Shown here piece by piece: positions 39,647-47,165 of a DNA stretch of 64,000 nt. Source of the stretch: Candidatus Electrothrix aestuarii (GTDB lineage: Bacteria > Desulfobacterota > Desulfobulbia > Desulfobulbales > Desulfobulbaceae). The position numbers and the translations under genes are program-made. Location of the stretch: assembly GCA_032595685.2 (NCBI GenBank), contig CP159373.1, positions 4,441,821 through 4,505,820 on the forward strand. The letters are read 5' to 3'. Position 1 is the first letter of the stretch, and the number at the start of each line of letters is the position of its first letter. Under the pieces are notes generated by a model. That model made no database searches and was not told the origin of the DNA. It saw nothing but the letters and a program-made list of their open reading frames with translations.

Positions 39647-39782
39647 AAGCGGGTGCAAAGCTTCTGGTCAGAGCCGGACAAGGATGTTCCGGCTCAGGAA
39701 ACTTGAACACAGCCACAGCCGTCGTGAGGCGGTGTCGGAAAGCCACGGGTCTCTACAGGAGAGATAGCCGGGCCGCCTGCTT
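39647..39782 (+). promoter_or_regulatory. GEMM-I type riboswitch, copy 2
   Basis: Same architecture as the copy at 37975: outer stem aagcgggt/gcctgctt, extra hairpin (here agccgga/tccggct instead of gtcga/tcgac), P2-like stem with GTGA instead of GCGA (both GNRA), conserved cggaaagccacgggtctc, then agccgggccgcc. Stems differ in sequence but keep pairing. It ends 20 nt before the ATG of the CAP-domain gene, whose ribosome binding site is aggaggag. Confidence 0.75.
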
Positions 39783-39802
39783 CTCACACCAGGAGGAGAA
39801 TC

Positions 39803-40474
39803 ATGAAAACACAACAAAGAGGAACAAACCAACACAGAGGATTAATCACATTGACGACTACCGCCTTTTTGGCCGCTGCTGTCCTGACAGCTGGATGCGT
39901 TAACACAGGAAACACAGGAAGCACAGGGACTACAGGAGCAAGTGGACCACTATCGAGACATGACATTCTGTCCGCTGGACAAAGCGAAGTCTCTCTCCAG
40001 CAGAACGAACGTCACTCAGGTGGGGAAAATCTGATTAATCCAGAGGCTATCACAGCAGAACATAATCGCTGGCGTTCTCAAGTCGGTGTCCCTGAGCTTA
40101 GATGGTCAGACAAATTGGCCAATGCAGCACAGGACTGGGCTGATACCCTGAAAGAAAAGGGCTGCGGATTTTACCATAGCAATAACGGCTACGGGGAAAA
40201 TCTCTTTATGTCCAGCGCACGGATCCGGTCTGACGGTACCAGAGAAGTGATGGATGTCAAACCGCAGGATGCTGTTGATAGTTGGGGAAATGAAAGCAGG
40301 GATTATAACTATGCAGAAAACAGCTGCTCTGGTGTCTGTGGTCATTACACCCAGGTGGTCTGGAAAGAGACCCAGGAAGTGGGTTGCGCCAAAACGGTCT
40401 GTGATGACAAGTCCCAGGTCTGGGTTTGCAGTTACGCACCAGCTGGAAATCGTATCGGCAAAAGACCCTATTGA
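39803..40474 (+). CDS. Lipoprotein with CAP (SCP/PR-1) domain
   Basis: A 223-residue lipoprotein: signal HRGLITLTTTAFLAAAVLTAGC, Gly/Ser/Thr-rich stalk (NTGNTGSTGTTGASG), then a CAP domain. It has ITAEHNRWRSQVGVPELRW, DWADTLKEKGCGFYHSNN, GYGENLF, VCGHYTQVVWKETQEVGCAK and WVCSYAPAGN. The CAP cavity His and Glu residues (EHN, GENLF, GHYTQ) are intact. Bacterial CAP proteins are often secreted and have wall-, lipid- or protein-related roles. It has its own riboswitch leader; the shared start with the 38131 lipoprotein suggests a duplicated regulatory-signal cassette. Confidence 0.88.
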   Translation: MKTQQRGTNQHRGLITLTTTAFLAAAVLTAGCVNTGNTGSTGTTGASGPLSRHDILSAGQSEVSLQQNERHSGGENLINPEAITAEHNRWRSQVGVPELRWSDKLANAAQDWADTLKEKGCGFYHSNNGYGENLFMSSARIRSDGTREVMDVKPQDAVDSWGNESRDYNYAENSCSGVCGHYTQVVWKETQEVGCAKTVCDDKSQVWVCSYAPAGNRIGKRPY

Positions 40475-40513
40475 TTAACTTTGCTTTCTCAGCAAGATAA
40501 GAAAAACTCCGTC

Positions 40514-40579
40514 GCAGCACCGCCCTCTGTCGCCTCCTCCCAACCTCACTGGTACTCACTGGTACAGAGGAGGTGCTGC
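40514..40579 (+). terminator. Large hairpin after the CAP-domain gene
   Basis: gcagcaccgccctctg (40514-40529) pairs with cagaggaggtgctgc (40565-40579) with one bulge and one mismatch. The 35-nt loop contains a direct repeat of cactggta. A T-run (gcgtttttcc) follows 12 nt later, so it may terminate the riboswitch-controlled transcript. Confidence 0.45.
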
Positions 40580-40752
40580 AAACTGAAAAGCGTTTTTCCC
40601 CGCCATCACGGTAAATCCTGTTTTTGCCTCTTTCCTTTTTCTCTTCGATCCGGTAATTTGAAAAATCACGTACTTCTAACATTCCGCACACGTATACGTA
40701 ACCATACGCCATCGACGTTGTGCATCCACTCATTTTAAATAACGGTGTGCAT

Positions 40753-41598
40753 ATGCGCTGGAAACAATTCCTTACCCCGGTAAAGTCCCTCAATGCACCG
40801 GAGACAAAAGAGTACCTGAAGAAATATTCCCTTGATGAGTATAATCTTATAGATGTTCGTCAACCCAGCGAATACAGAAGCGGCCATATCCCCGGTGCCA
40901 AGCTTATTCCCGTGGCTGAAATGGCCGAACGGAGCAAGGAGATTGACCCGACCAAGCCGACCATTGTCTACTGCGCTATTGGTGGACGAAGCCGGGTTGC
41001 AGCCCAGATGCTGGCAGGCAAGGGCTTTTCCAAGGTCATTAATATGGCTGGCGGGTTCAAAGCCTGGAACGACGACACCGCCTTTGGTGCCGAAGAGACG
41101 GGCATGACCCTCTTTTCCGGCAAAGAAAAGCTTGAGGATGTGCTCCTGACCGCCTATAGCCTGGAGGCCGGGCTTGAGGATTTTTACACCTCCCTGCAAG
41201 GACGAGTCAAACAGGAAGAGGTCAAGTCCCTGTTTAACAAACTCAGTAGCATTGAAGTCAAGCATCAGGAACGGATCTATGCCCAGTACCAGCAGATAAG
41301 CTCTGCCCCCCCGCTGGGGCGCGAGGAATTTGCCAGTAAGGCAGAAAAACAGGCAATGGAGGGCGGCCTGAGCACTGAAGAATACCTTGCTCAGTATCCA
41401 ACAGATTTTGAGAATATCACGGATGTGGTTTCTTTGGCCATGGGTATTGAGGCCCAGGCCCTGGACCTCTATCTCCGGGCCGCTGACAACAGTACCCAGA
41501 CAGATACCCGACAGGTGCTTTTGCGCATTGCCGAGGAAGAGCGCACCCACCTCAAACTGCTGGGCGACCTGTTGGATCAACAGGGAGACAACGTGTAA
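40753..41598 (+). CDS. Rhodanese-ferritin-like fusion protein
   Basis: A 281-residue protein. The N-terminal rhodanese domain (about 15-115) has NLIDVRQPSEYRSGHIPGA and the active-site loop VYCAIGGRSRV with its Cys. The C-terminal part (about 130-280) is a rubrerythrin or ferritin-like four-helix bundle with iron-ligand patterns EAGLEDFY, IEVKHQERIY, GIEAQALDLY and EEERTHLKLL. Such fusions suggest sulfur transfer coupled to di-iron redox or peroxide handling. ATG 40753 is the first good start (no strong ribosome binding site). It lies 12 nt before the FAD protein. Confidence 0.85.
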   Translation: MRWKQFLTPVKSLNAPETKEYLKKYSLDEYNLIDVRQPSEYRSGHIPGAKLIPVAEMAERSKEIDPTKPTIVYCAIGGRSRVAAQMLAGKGFSKVINMAGGFKAWNDDTAFGAEETGMTLFSGKEKLEDVLLTAYSLEAGLEDFYTSLQGRVKQEEVKSLFNKLSSIEVKHQERIYAQYQQISSAPPLGREEFASKAEKQAMEGGLSTEEYLAQYPTDFENITDVVSLAMGIEAQALDLYLRAADNSTQTDTRQVLLRIAEEERTHLKLLGDLLDQQGDNV

Positions 41599-41610
41599 CG
41601 AGGATATGTC

Positions 41611-42723
41611 ATGACGAAACGATTAGTGATTGCAGGCGGCGGTCATGCTCATATGCTGACTCTTGCCCACTTAGATGAATTTGTTACCAAGGGATTCGAG
41701 GTCACGGTTATCGGCCCGGACACCCATCATTATTATTCCGGCATGGGACCGGGCATGTTGGGCGGCAGCTACCGCCCGGAGGAAATCCGCTTTGCCACCA
41801 AGGATCTGGTCGAGAAAAAAGGCGGGGTGTTCAAACATGCCAAGGTCATCTGCATTCAGCCGGTTGAGCGAACTCTCCGACTCAGCACCGGTGAGGTGGT
41901 GCCCTATGATGTCCTCTCCTGCAATCTCGGCAGTCAGGTCCCGGAAGACCTGATCCAAGGTTCCCTGGACGATGTCTTCCTGGTCAAGCCCATTGAGGGC
42001 TTGTATCGGGCCAGACAGCGTATCCTGGAACTGGGGAGGAGCGAGAAACTGCGAATCGCAGTGGTGGGCGGCGGTCCCTCGGCAGTGGAGGTAGCTGGTA
42101 ATCTCTGGCGGCTGGGCCAGGAGCCGGGCATGCAGACGCCGGAGATCACGGTGTTTGCCGGGACTTCTATTCTGCCCCATCATCCGGCGGGCGTTCGTCG
42201 CCATGCTGAAAATTCACTCGCCTCCAGATCCATCCAGGTCATCAGGAATAACCGGGTCCAGCACATAGAACCGAACAGGATCACGGACAGTCAGGGAGTA
42301 CAATATGAAGTTGATCTCATCTTTGTTGCTGTGGGGGTCAGGCCCAATAAGCTGATAGAGGAATCCGGCATTCCTACTGGTCCGCAGGGGGGCCTGCTGG
42401 TGAATCGCTATCTCCAAAGCGTCAAGTACGAGCGCATCTTCGGAGGCGGGGACTGCATAGACTTTGAGGAGCAACCCCTGGACAAGGTGGGGGTGTATGC
42501 GGTGCGGCAAAACCCTATCCTCAAGCATAATCTCATGGCTACCTTGACTGGGGAGCGACTGCGCCCCTTTGCTCCGGGGGGCAAATACCTGCTGATCTTC
42601 AACCTTGGTGATGGCACCGGTATCCTGCGGAAATGGCCCATCGTGCTTAACGGACGGCTGGCCTTCTTTATTAAGGATTGGATCGACCGCCGCTTCATGC
42701 GGACCTTTCAGGCCTTTGAGTAA
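41611..42723 (+). CDS. FAD/NAD-dependent oxidoreductase (TIGR03169, SelD-N-terminus-like)
   Basis: A 370-residue pyridine nucleotide-disulfide type oxidoreductase. FAD site RLVIAGGGHAHMLTL, NAD site IAVVGGGPSAVEVAGNLW, and FGGGDCIDFEE near the second FAD contact. It resembles the domain fused to selenophosphate synthetase in some bacteria (TIGR03169) and type II NADH or sulfide-quinone oxidoreductases. No redox CxxC pair is visible. It is probably co-transcribed with the rhodanese-ferritin fusion. Substrate and acceptor unknown. Confidence 0.8.
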   Translation: MTKRLVIAGGGHAHMLTLAHLDEFVTKGFEVTVIGPDTHHYYSGMGPGMLGGSYRPEEIRFATKDLVEKKGGVFKHAKVICIQPVERTLRLSTGEVVPYDVLSCNLGSQVPEDLIQGSLDDVFLVKPIEGLYRARQRILELGRSEKLRIAVVGGGPSAVEVAGNLWRLGQEPGMQTPEITVFAGTSILPHHPAGVRRHAENSLASRSIQVIRNNRVQHIEPNRITDSQGVQYEVDLIFVAVGVRPNKLIEESGIPTGPQGGLLVNRYLQSVKYERIFGGGDCIDFEEQPLDKVGVYAVRQNPILKHNLMATLTGERLRPFAPGGKYLLIFNLGDGTGILRKWPIVLNGRLAFFIKDWIDRRFMRTFQAFE

Positions 42724-42808
42724 CAAGAGGTCGTTGGGTAGAGAAGCACGGCAACGTGCCGGACAGGATAGAATAATACAGAACAAGCACATTAAGAAGG
42801 AAGAGAGC

Positions 42809-44206
42809 ATGCAGGGAAAACGCTACTTCATACGCACGCCAAAGCCACGCACCGTATTGCGTACCGTGGTAGTGGTCGCGGCGCTCATCGGCGTAAGCCT
42901 TGTCGCGTGGTATGGTCTGCCTCTGACAGATGACAAGTCACAGATCACCCCCCAGAGAGAGAATACTCCAGCTGCCCTAACTGAGCATGATGCCTCGGTG
43001 CCCGACAAGACGAACAACACCAGCAGCAGCACCAATGAGCACAGCAGGACTGTCCCGGAATCCTTTACCAGCTATACAGAGGAACTGGATGTCACTGATG
43101 CAATGCTGGATGGCTTTTTGAGAATCCTGAAGGAGGAGCAGGTACCCCATAGTGACCTGGATACCAAGCTGAGGGAAATAACCAGGCAGTATCCAGAGCT
43201 GCTCACGCGCCTGGGGCAAGTCCCGTCCCCAGGCCCGGAGATGCTACAAGTCAAGGCGCAGGCCCGACAAAGCATTGAGACAGGTGACTATGCCACAGCC
43301 GAACAGCTGCTGAAAGAGATTGCTGAGCAAGACAATCTCGCCGTTGCCCCGGCCTATGCAGCGCTGGCCACCCTGCAACGCATCCGCTTGCGCTATGCTG
43401 AGGCAGCCAAGTACTGGCAAAAGGCAGTCGCTCTGCTGCCTGAGAGCGAGAAGCAGACCCGGGCATCTTACCTGAACAAGGCAGGCTGTGACCTTTATCG
43501 CCTTGCCCGCTATAACGATGCCCTCCCCCTGTTTGAACAGAGCCTGGTCCTCAGCCGGGAGAGCAAGGACAAGCCAGGCCAAGGCCGCGCCCTGAATTCC
43601 ATAGCCCATATCTATAATACGCAAGGCGATTACGACACCGCCCTCAGCTACCTGGAGCAGAGCCTGGCCATCAGTAAGGAGCTTGATGATAAGGGCGTCA
43701 AGGAGCACACCTTGCTCGACATCAGCCGGATTTACCAGAGACGGGGTGATTACGAGACTGCGCTCAGGTATCTGGAGCAGAGCCTGGCAGTCTGCCGGGA
43801 TATGGGCAACAGGGTCAAGGAAGGCAGGATCCTCAGCGATATCGGGCAGGTTTACCAGGCACTGGATAACAATGCCAAGGCCTTACAGTATTACCAGGAG
43901 AGCCTGGCCATCAGCCGGGAGATCAGCGATTGGGCCGGGGAAAGCAGGGCACTGACCAATCTCAGCCGCTTCTTCGGTGCCCGGGGCGATCATGGCACCG
44001 CGCTCAGGTACCTGGAGCAATGCCTGGACGTAGCGCATGAAAGCGGGGCCACAGAGGAGGAGCACGCCCTCAGGTGGAATATCGACATGTTCCTCAAGGG
44101 AGAGAGTGACCTGGACCAGGAGGAGCAGTACATCAACCAGGCCGTGGAAGCTGCCGAGGCCGTAGGGTCTCCGAAGTCGGGAGAGTGGCGCGGGGAGCTG
44201 GAATAG
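42809..44206 (+). CDS. Membrane-anchored TPR protein
   Basis: A 465-residue protein with one N-terminal TM helix (TVVVVAALIGVSLVAWYGL), a low-complexity Ser/Thr/Asn stretch (about 45-75), and at least six TPR units from about 160 (YNDALPLFEQSLVLSRE, YDTALSYLEQSLAISKE, YETALRYLEQSLAVCRD, and later units). The superhelix should bind a protein partner on the periplasmic side. ATG 42809 with AGGAAGAGAG before it is chosen; the frame is open upstream into the previous gene. No enzymatic domain is visible. Confidence 0.8.
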   Translation: MQGKRYFIRTPKPRTVLRTVVVVAALIGVSLVAWYGLPLTDDKSQITPQRENTPAALTEHDASVPDKTNNTSSSTNEHSRTVPESFTSYTEELDVTDAMLDGFLRILKEEQVPHSDLDTKLREITRQYPELLTRLGQVPSPGPEMLQVKAQARQSIETGDYATAEQLLKEIAEQDNLAVAPAYAALATLQRIRLRYAEAAKYWQKAVALLPESEKQTRASYLNKAGCDLYRLARYNDALPLFEQSLVLSRESKDKPGQGRALNSIAHIYNTQGDYDTALSYLEQSLAISKELDDKGVKEHTLLDISRIYQRRGDYETALRYLEQSLAVCRDMGNRVKEGRILSDIGQVYQALDNNAKALQYYQESLAISREISDWAGESRALTNLSRFFGARGDHGTALRYLEQCLDVAHESGATEEEHALRWNIDMFLKGESDLDQEEQYINQAVEAAEAVGSPKSGEWRGELE

Positions 44207-44350
44207 GCCCGGCGCAGGAGGAAGGCATGGCAGGGAACGAGTTCCAGAGCAGGGACGGCGGAGCAGTTACGAGCTGGAAGGATCTCCCCTGCCCTCCAGC
44301 ATCATCCCTGCTGGGATAATCCGCGCATCGCTCGTGCAGAACAGGGAGTC

Positions 44351-44511
44351 AGCATGCTGACTCGCTGGGTACCAGCATGCTGACTCGCTGGGTACCAGCA
44401 TGCTGACTCGCCAGGTACCAGCATGCTGACTCGCCAGGTACCAGCATGCTGACTCGCCAGGTACCAGCATGCTGACTCGCCGGGTACCAGCATGCTGACA
44501 CCCCAAGTATC
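44351..44511 (+). repeat. 23-bp palindromic tandem array
   Basis: Six nearly identical 23-bp units and a degenerate seventh start at 44351, 44374, 44397, 44420, 44443, 44466 and 44489. Each holds the palindrome agcatgct and the palindrome ggtacc joined by gactcgctg or gactcgcca. It fills most of the 422-bp gap 44207-44628; the remainder shows no gene. Not a CRISPR array, as there are no spacers. Confidence 0.9.
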
Positions 44512-44628
44512 ACCATACTGCCAATATAACCGCACTGTTTGCTTGCTAAACAATGCAAGGAAAGGTAAAGTCAAAGCGTCAGTACCTGTGTGCCACCATC
44601 ACCGCCCTCATTTCCAAGGAGAACAGAC

Positions 44629-44793
44629 ATGTCCATCCCGTACAAAATAGAGGAAAACCTGCTGACCACACCCGCAGACCTCGCCCGTGACCTCCCTGAC
44701 CATCACCGTGCAGAACTATGCAGCCCTTTGGACTTGGTGCGCAACGAGTATAGTGGCAGACTGATAGACATCCTGGACATAACAACAGCCTAA
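44629..44793 (+). CDS. Small unknown protein, 54 residues
   Basis: The frame MSIPYKIEENLLTTPADLAR to the stop at 44793 starts with ATG preceded by AAGGAGAACAGAC, a good ribosome binding site with the same CAAGGAGAACA context as the next gene. It is acidic and soluble-looking (EYSGRLIDILDITTA at the end). No family recognised. It sits between the palindromic array and the methyltransferase. Confidence 0.45.
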   Translation: MSIPYKIEENLLTTPADLARDLPDHHRAELCSPLDLVRNEYSGRLIDILDITTA

Positions 44794-44861
44794 GCAATCT
44801 GGCACCAAACCTGGTAACTAACCCGCCACAGGCGGCAAACAAGGAGAACACAAGGAAGACA

Positions 44862-45461
44862 ATGGGAGAAAAAAAAGACTGGGATCAACGCTACGACGAG
44901 GAAGACATGCCCTGGGACACCGGCATGCCGGAGATCGCCCTGATCAACCTGATCGCCCACTGGCCCAAGTGTATCAAGCGGGTCATGGATGTGGGCTGCG
45001 GCACCGGCTCCAATGCGGTCTGGATGGCTGAGCAGGGCATAGAGGTCACGGCAATGGATATCTCGGCCAAGGCACTTGCCCTGGCGGAAAAGCGCTGCAC
45101 AGAGCACGGGGTGAAGTGTCGTCTGGTCAAGGCGGACTTCCTCACCTGCACCCCCACGGGCCAATACGACCTGCTCTTTGACCGGGGCTGTTTCCATTGC
45201 ACGGACGGAGCAGAGGAGCGCCTGCACTTTGCCCAACAGGCAGCAACCCACCTCAAGCCGGGGGGCTATTGGTTGAGCCTGATCGGCAATAAAGACCAGA
45301 CCATGCCGGAAGGCAAAGGACCGCCCAGGCTCTCCGCCACTGAGGTCTGCACAGCAGTCGAGGGGGAGTTCGAGATTCTGAGCCTGGAATCCGTGCTCAA
45401 GCCCTCTCCCCAACAGCCTGAGCCGCTGAGGTTCTGGCATTGCCTGATGCGGATGAGATAA
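44862..45461 (+). CDS. SAM-dependent methyltransferase (TPMT-like)
   Basis: A 199-residue class I methyltransferase with SAM-binding motif I VMDVGCGTGSNAVWM, followed by AMDISAKALALAEKRC (acidic motif II) and the later DRGCFHCTDGAEERL. The N-terminal KDWDQRYDEEDMPWDTG is typical of thiopurine/tellurite-type (TPMT, TehB) methyltransferases that act on small thiols, selenols or halides. A cytosolic detoxification role is plausible but not shown. Confidence 0.85.
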   Translation: MGEKKDWDQRYDEEDMPWDTGMPEIALINLIAHWPKCIKRVMDVGCGTGSNAVWMAEQGIEVTAMDISAKALALAEKRCTEHGVKCRLVKADFLTCTPTGQYDLLFDRGCFHCTDGAEERLHFAQQAATHLKPGGYWLSLIGNKDQTMPEGKGPPRLSATEVCTAVEGEFEILSLESVLKPSPQQPEPLRFWHCLMRMR

Positions 45462-45473
45462 GGCTCATCCAGC

Positions 45474-45998
45474 ATGCCCAGGAAAAAGCCTATTACCTTA
45501 CCGAGGGGGTGGGAGGAACGTATAAAGAAGGCAAGTGAACGCTATCGAGTGCTCCCCTTTGAAAACGACTGGCCCCGCAGGATGTCATTAACCCTAAAGA
45601 TCAGGGAAAAGGGCGTTATTTTCACCCGGACAATAGCACTTGCCATGCCCGTGACTGAGCACGATGAACAGGGAAAAGACTTTACCGCCTGCATCATCAG
45701 GGAAAAGCGGATGACCGATTGCCTGATGACCAGAAAGGGCTACCTCAAGGTGCTGGAAGCACTCTCCTCCATAACGCTTCCAGCTATCCAGCCCTCGCAA
45801 TCACCCTTCTGTACCATGAACAGAGACATCCTCTTTATCCTTGAAATCGGAGACCCCTTCAATCCCCAACGATCCCGCTTCCAATGGAAGAATCCCGGTA
45901 GGGAGGCAACCCATTGTCTTGAGTACATATGGGAACTTTTTGTACGTGTTATCCGGGAGCGTAATCCTAACGTCCGGCTTGATGACTTTATGGCTTGA
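45474..45998 (+). CDS. Unknown soluble protein, 174 residues
   Basis: I do not recognise the family. The ATG at 45474 follows the methyltransferase by 12 nt with no strong ribosome binding site (AGGCTCATCC). The basic N-terminus (MPRKKPITLPRGWEERIKK) leads to a mixed alpha/beta body (LTLKIREKGVIFTRTIALAM) and LDDFMA at the end. There is no signal peptide. Its 3' end overlaps the convergent radical SAM gene by 11 nt. Confidence 0.6.
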   Translation: MPRKKPITLPRGWEERIKKASERYRVLPFENDWPRRMSLTLKIREKGVIFTRTIALAMPVTEHDEQGKDFTACIIREKRMTDCLMTRKGYLKVLEALSSITLPAIQPSQSPFCTMNRDILFILEIGDPFNPQRSRFQWKNPGREATHCLEYIWELFVRVIRERNPNVRLDDFMA

Positions 45999-47124
45999 GC
46001 AGAGCGGCCTGATCTTCTTCCGACCGCACACTGCGATCCAACATGGCCCGTAAGCCACCCTGCTCTGTCGGGGTAGAGCCAAAGACCTCCTGCCAGATAT
46101 TCTCGCTCTCCATGCAGAAGTAGATGCAGGTCCGGGAATGGGCAAAGCGAGCCAGCTCATCGGCAATCAACTTATACATCTCCACCCGCTGGCTCCTGAA
46201 ATAGCGGGACTTGCCATCCAGGCCTTCCACAAACTCCTCATAGAAAAAGTTCGACTGCGGAAAGCGCTCAGCAGCAATAGACTGCAAGGAGGGCAGATAA
46301 CGCAGAGCACCCAAGCTGATCCAGGCGATGCGGTCCGCAGGTACGGTGGCAAAGAGCTGCCTGATGGTTGCCCGGTAGCCTTCCTGCCACCCCTCATGCC
46401 AGATAATGGGATCAAAATGAAAGGCGAGCTGATAGCCCCAGTCCGCGCAACGAACCGCTGCGCTCAGGCGCTCTTCCAGACTGGCAGTCCGGATCTCTTC
46501 CTTTTCCATAATAGGAGGACTGTTCAGGGACCAGGCCACCAAGGTGCGCCCGCCATGATCCAAGCCTTCCAGGTTATCAATCACCACGGATTTTGACTTC
46601 AGCTCCAGCACCGCACTCTGCTTATCCCGCATATACTCCACCAGCAAGGGGCTGAAGCGGGTCAGGCTGTCCAGGGCCAGGCTGTCCGTGAACTCACCAG
46701 TCCCGATCCGGTGAAAGGTCTGCGGGTCCGCAGCAAAGGCGGCATCCAGCTCTCCGAAAAGGTCTTCGATATTCACAAAGAAGCTGATCCAGGGATTATT
46801 GAGATAGGCCTGGAGGATACAGTACACGCAGTCCATCGGGCAGCCCATGCCGATATTGAGGACCTGATATTCGCAGCAGGTGTACTCACGGGTGGCAGGA
46901 CAGGGCTTGAAAAAGCGTCCCCTGTTCTTACAAAGAAGCAGATGGTGCTTACCCTGACTCAGGTTACCAGGATAGATGCCCCCAATCTCGGGGTGCTGGC
47001 GGTCCTCAATAACAGTGACTGGCAGCTTGCTCCGCTCCATGATCTCCTGGGCATAGGCATTCTGCCGACACTCCTCAGTGACATAGAGCTGGGTGATGTA
47101 TTTTGCAGGGTCTCCGTAGGACAT
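45988..47124 (-). CDS. Spore photoproduct lyase-like radical SAM protein
   Basis: A 378-residue radical SAM enzyme. The iron-sulfur motif is CPMDCVYC (C-x3-C-x2-C) in LNIGMGCPMDCVYC. The surrounding LYVTEECRQNAYAQEI and CYEFTDSL-like segments (RIGTGEFTDSLALDSL), plus the C-terminal TEQGGLRAM-type part, resemble SplB. No sporulation genes are visible, and this organism group does not normally sporulate, so it may repair UV lesions in ordinary DNA or act on another substrate. It is tail-to-tail with 45474. Confidence 0.75.
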   Translation of the reverse strand: MSYGDPAKYITQLYVTEECRQNAYAQEIMERSKLPVTVIEDRQHPEIGGIYPGNLSQGKHHLLLCKNRGRFFKPCPATREYTCCEYQVLNIGMGCPMDCVYCILQAYLNNPWISFFVNIEDLFGELDAAFAADPQTFHRIGTGEFTDSLALDSLTRFSPLLVEYMRDKQSAVLELKSKSVVIDNLEGLDHGGRTLVAWSLNSPPIMEKEEIRTASLEERLSAAVRCADWGYQLAFHFDPIIWHEGWQEGYRATIRQLFATVPADRIAWISLGALRYLPSLQSIAAERFPQSNFFYEEFVEGLDGKSRYFRSQRVEMYKLIADELARFAHSRTCIYFCMESENIWQEVFGSTPTEQGGLRAMLDRSVRSEEDQAALLKP

Positions 47125-47136
47125 GGCAATATTACA

Positions 47137-47160
47137 CCTCCCTCCCCTTGGGGAGGGAGG
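47137..47160 (-). terminator. GC-rich hairpin between two minus-strand genes
   Basis: An 11-bp perfect stem (cctccctcccc/ggggagggagg) with a minimal loop lies between the nucleotide-sugar dehydrogenase and the radical SAM gene. It can terminate or protect the 3' end of the dehydrogenase transcript; there is no T-run. Confidence 0.5.
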
Positions 47161-47165
47161 AATAT

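Noticed and set aside
44351-44511. CRISPR array
   Set aside because: Units are contiguous 23-bp repeats with no variable spacers, and no cas gene lies nearby.
44302-44574. Minus-strand ORF through the 23-bp array
   Set aside because: Its sequence is just the repeat read in frame (SACWYLASQHAG), with no start signal; several frames are open for the same reason.
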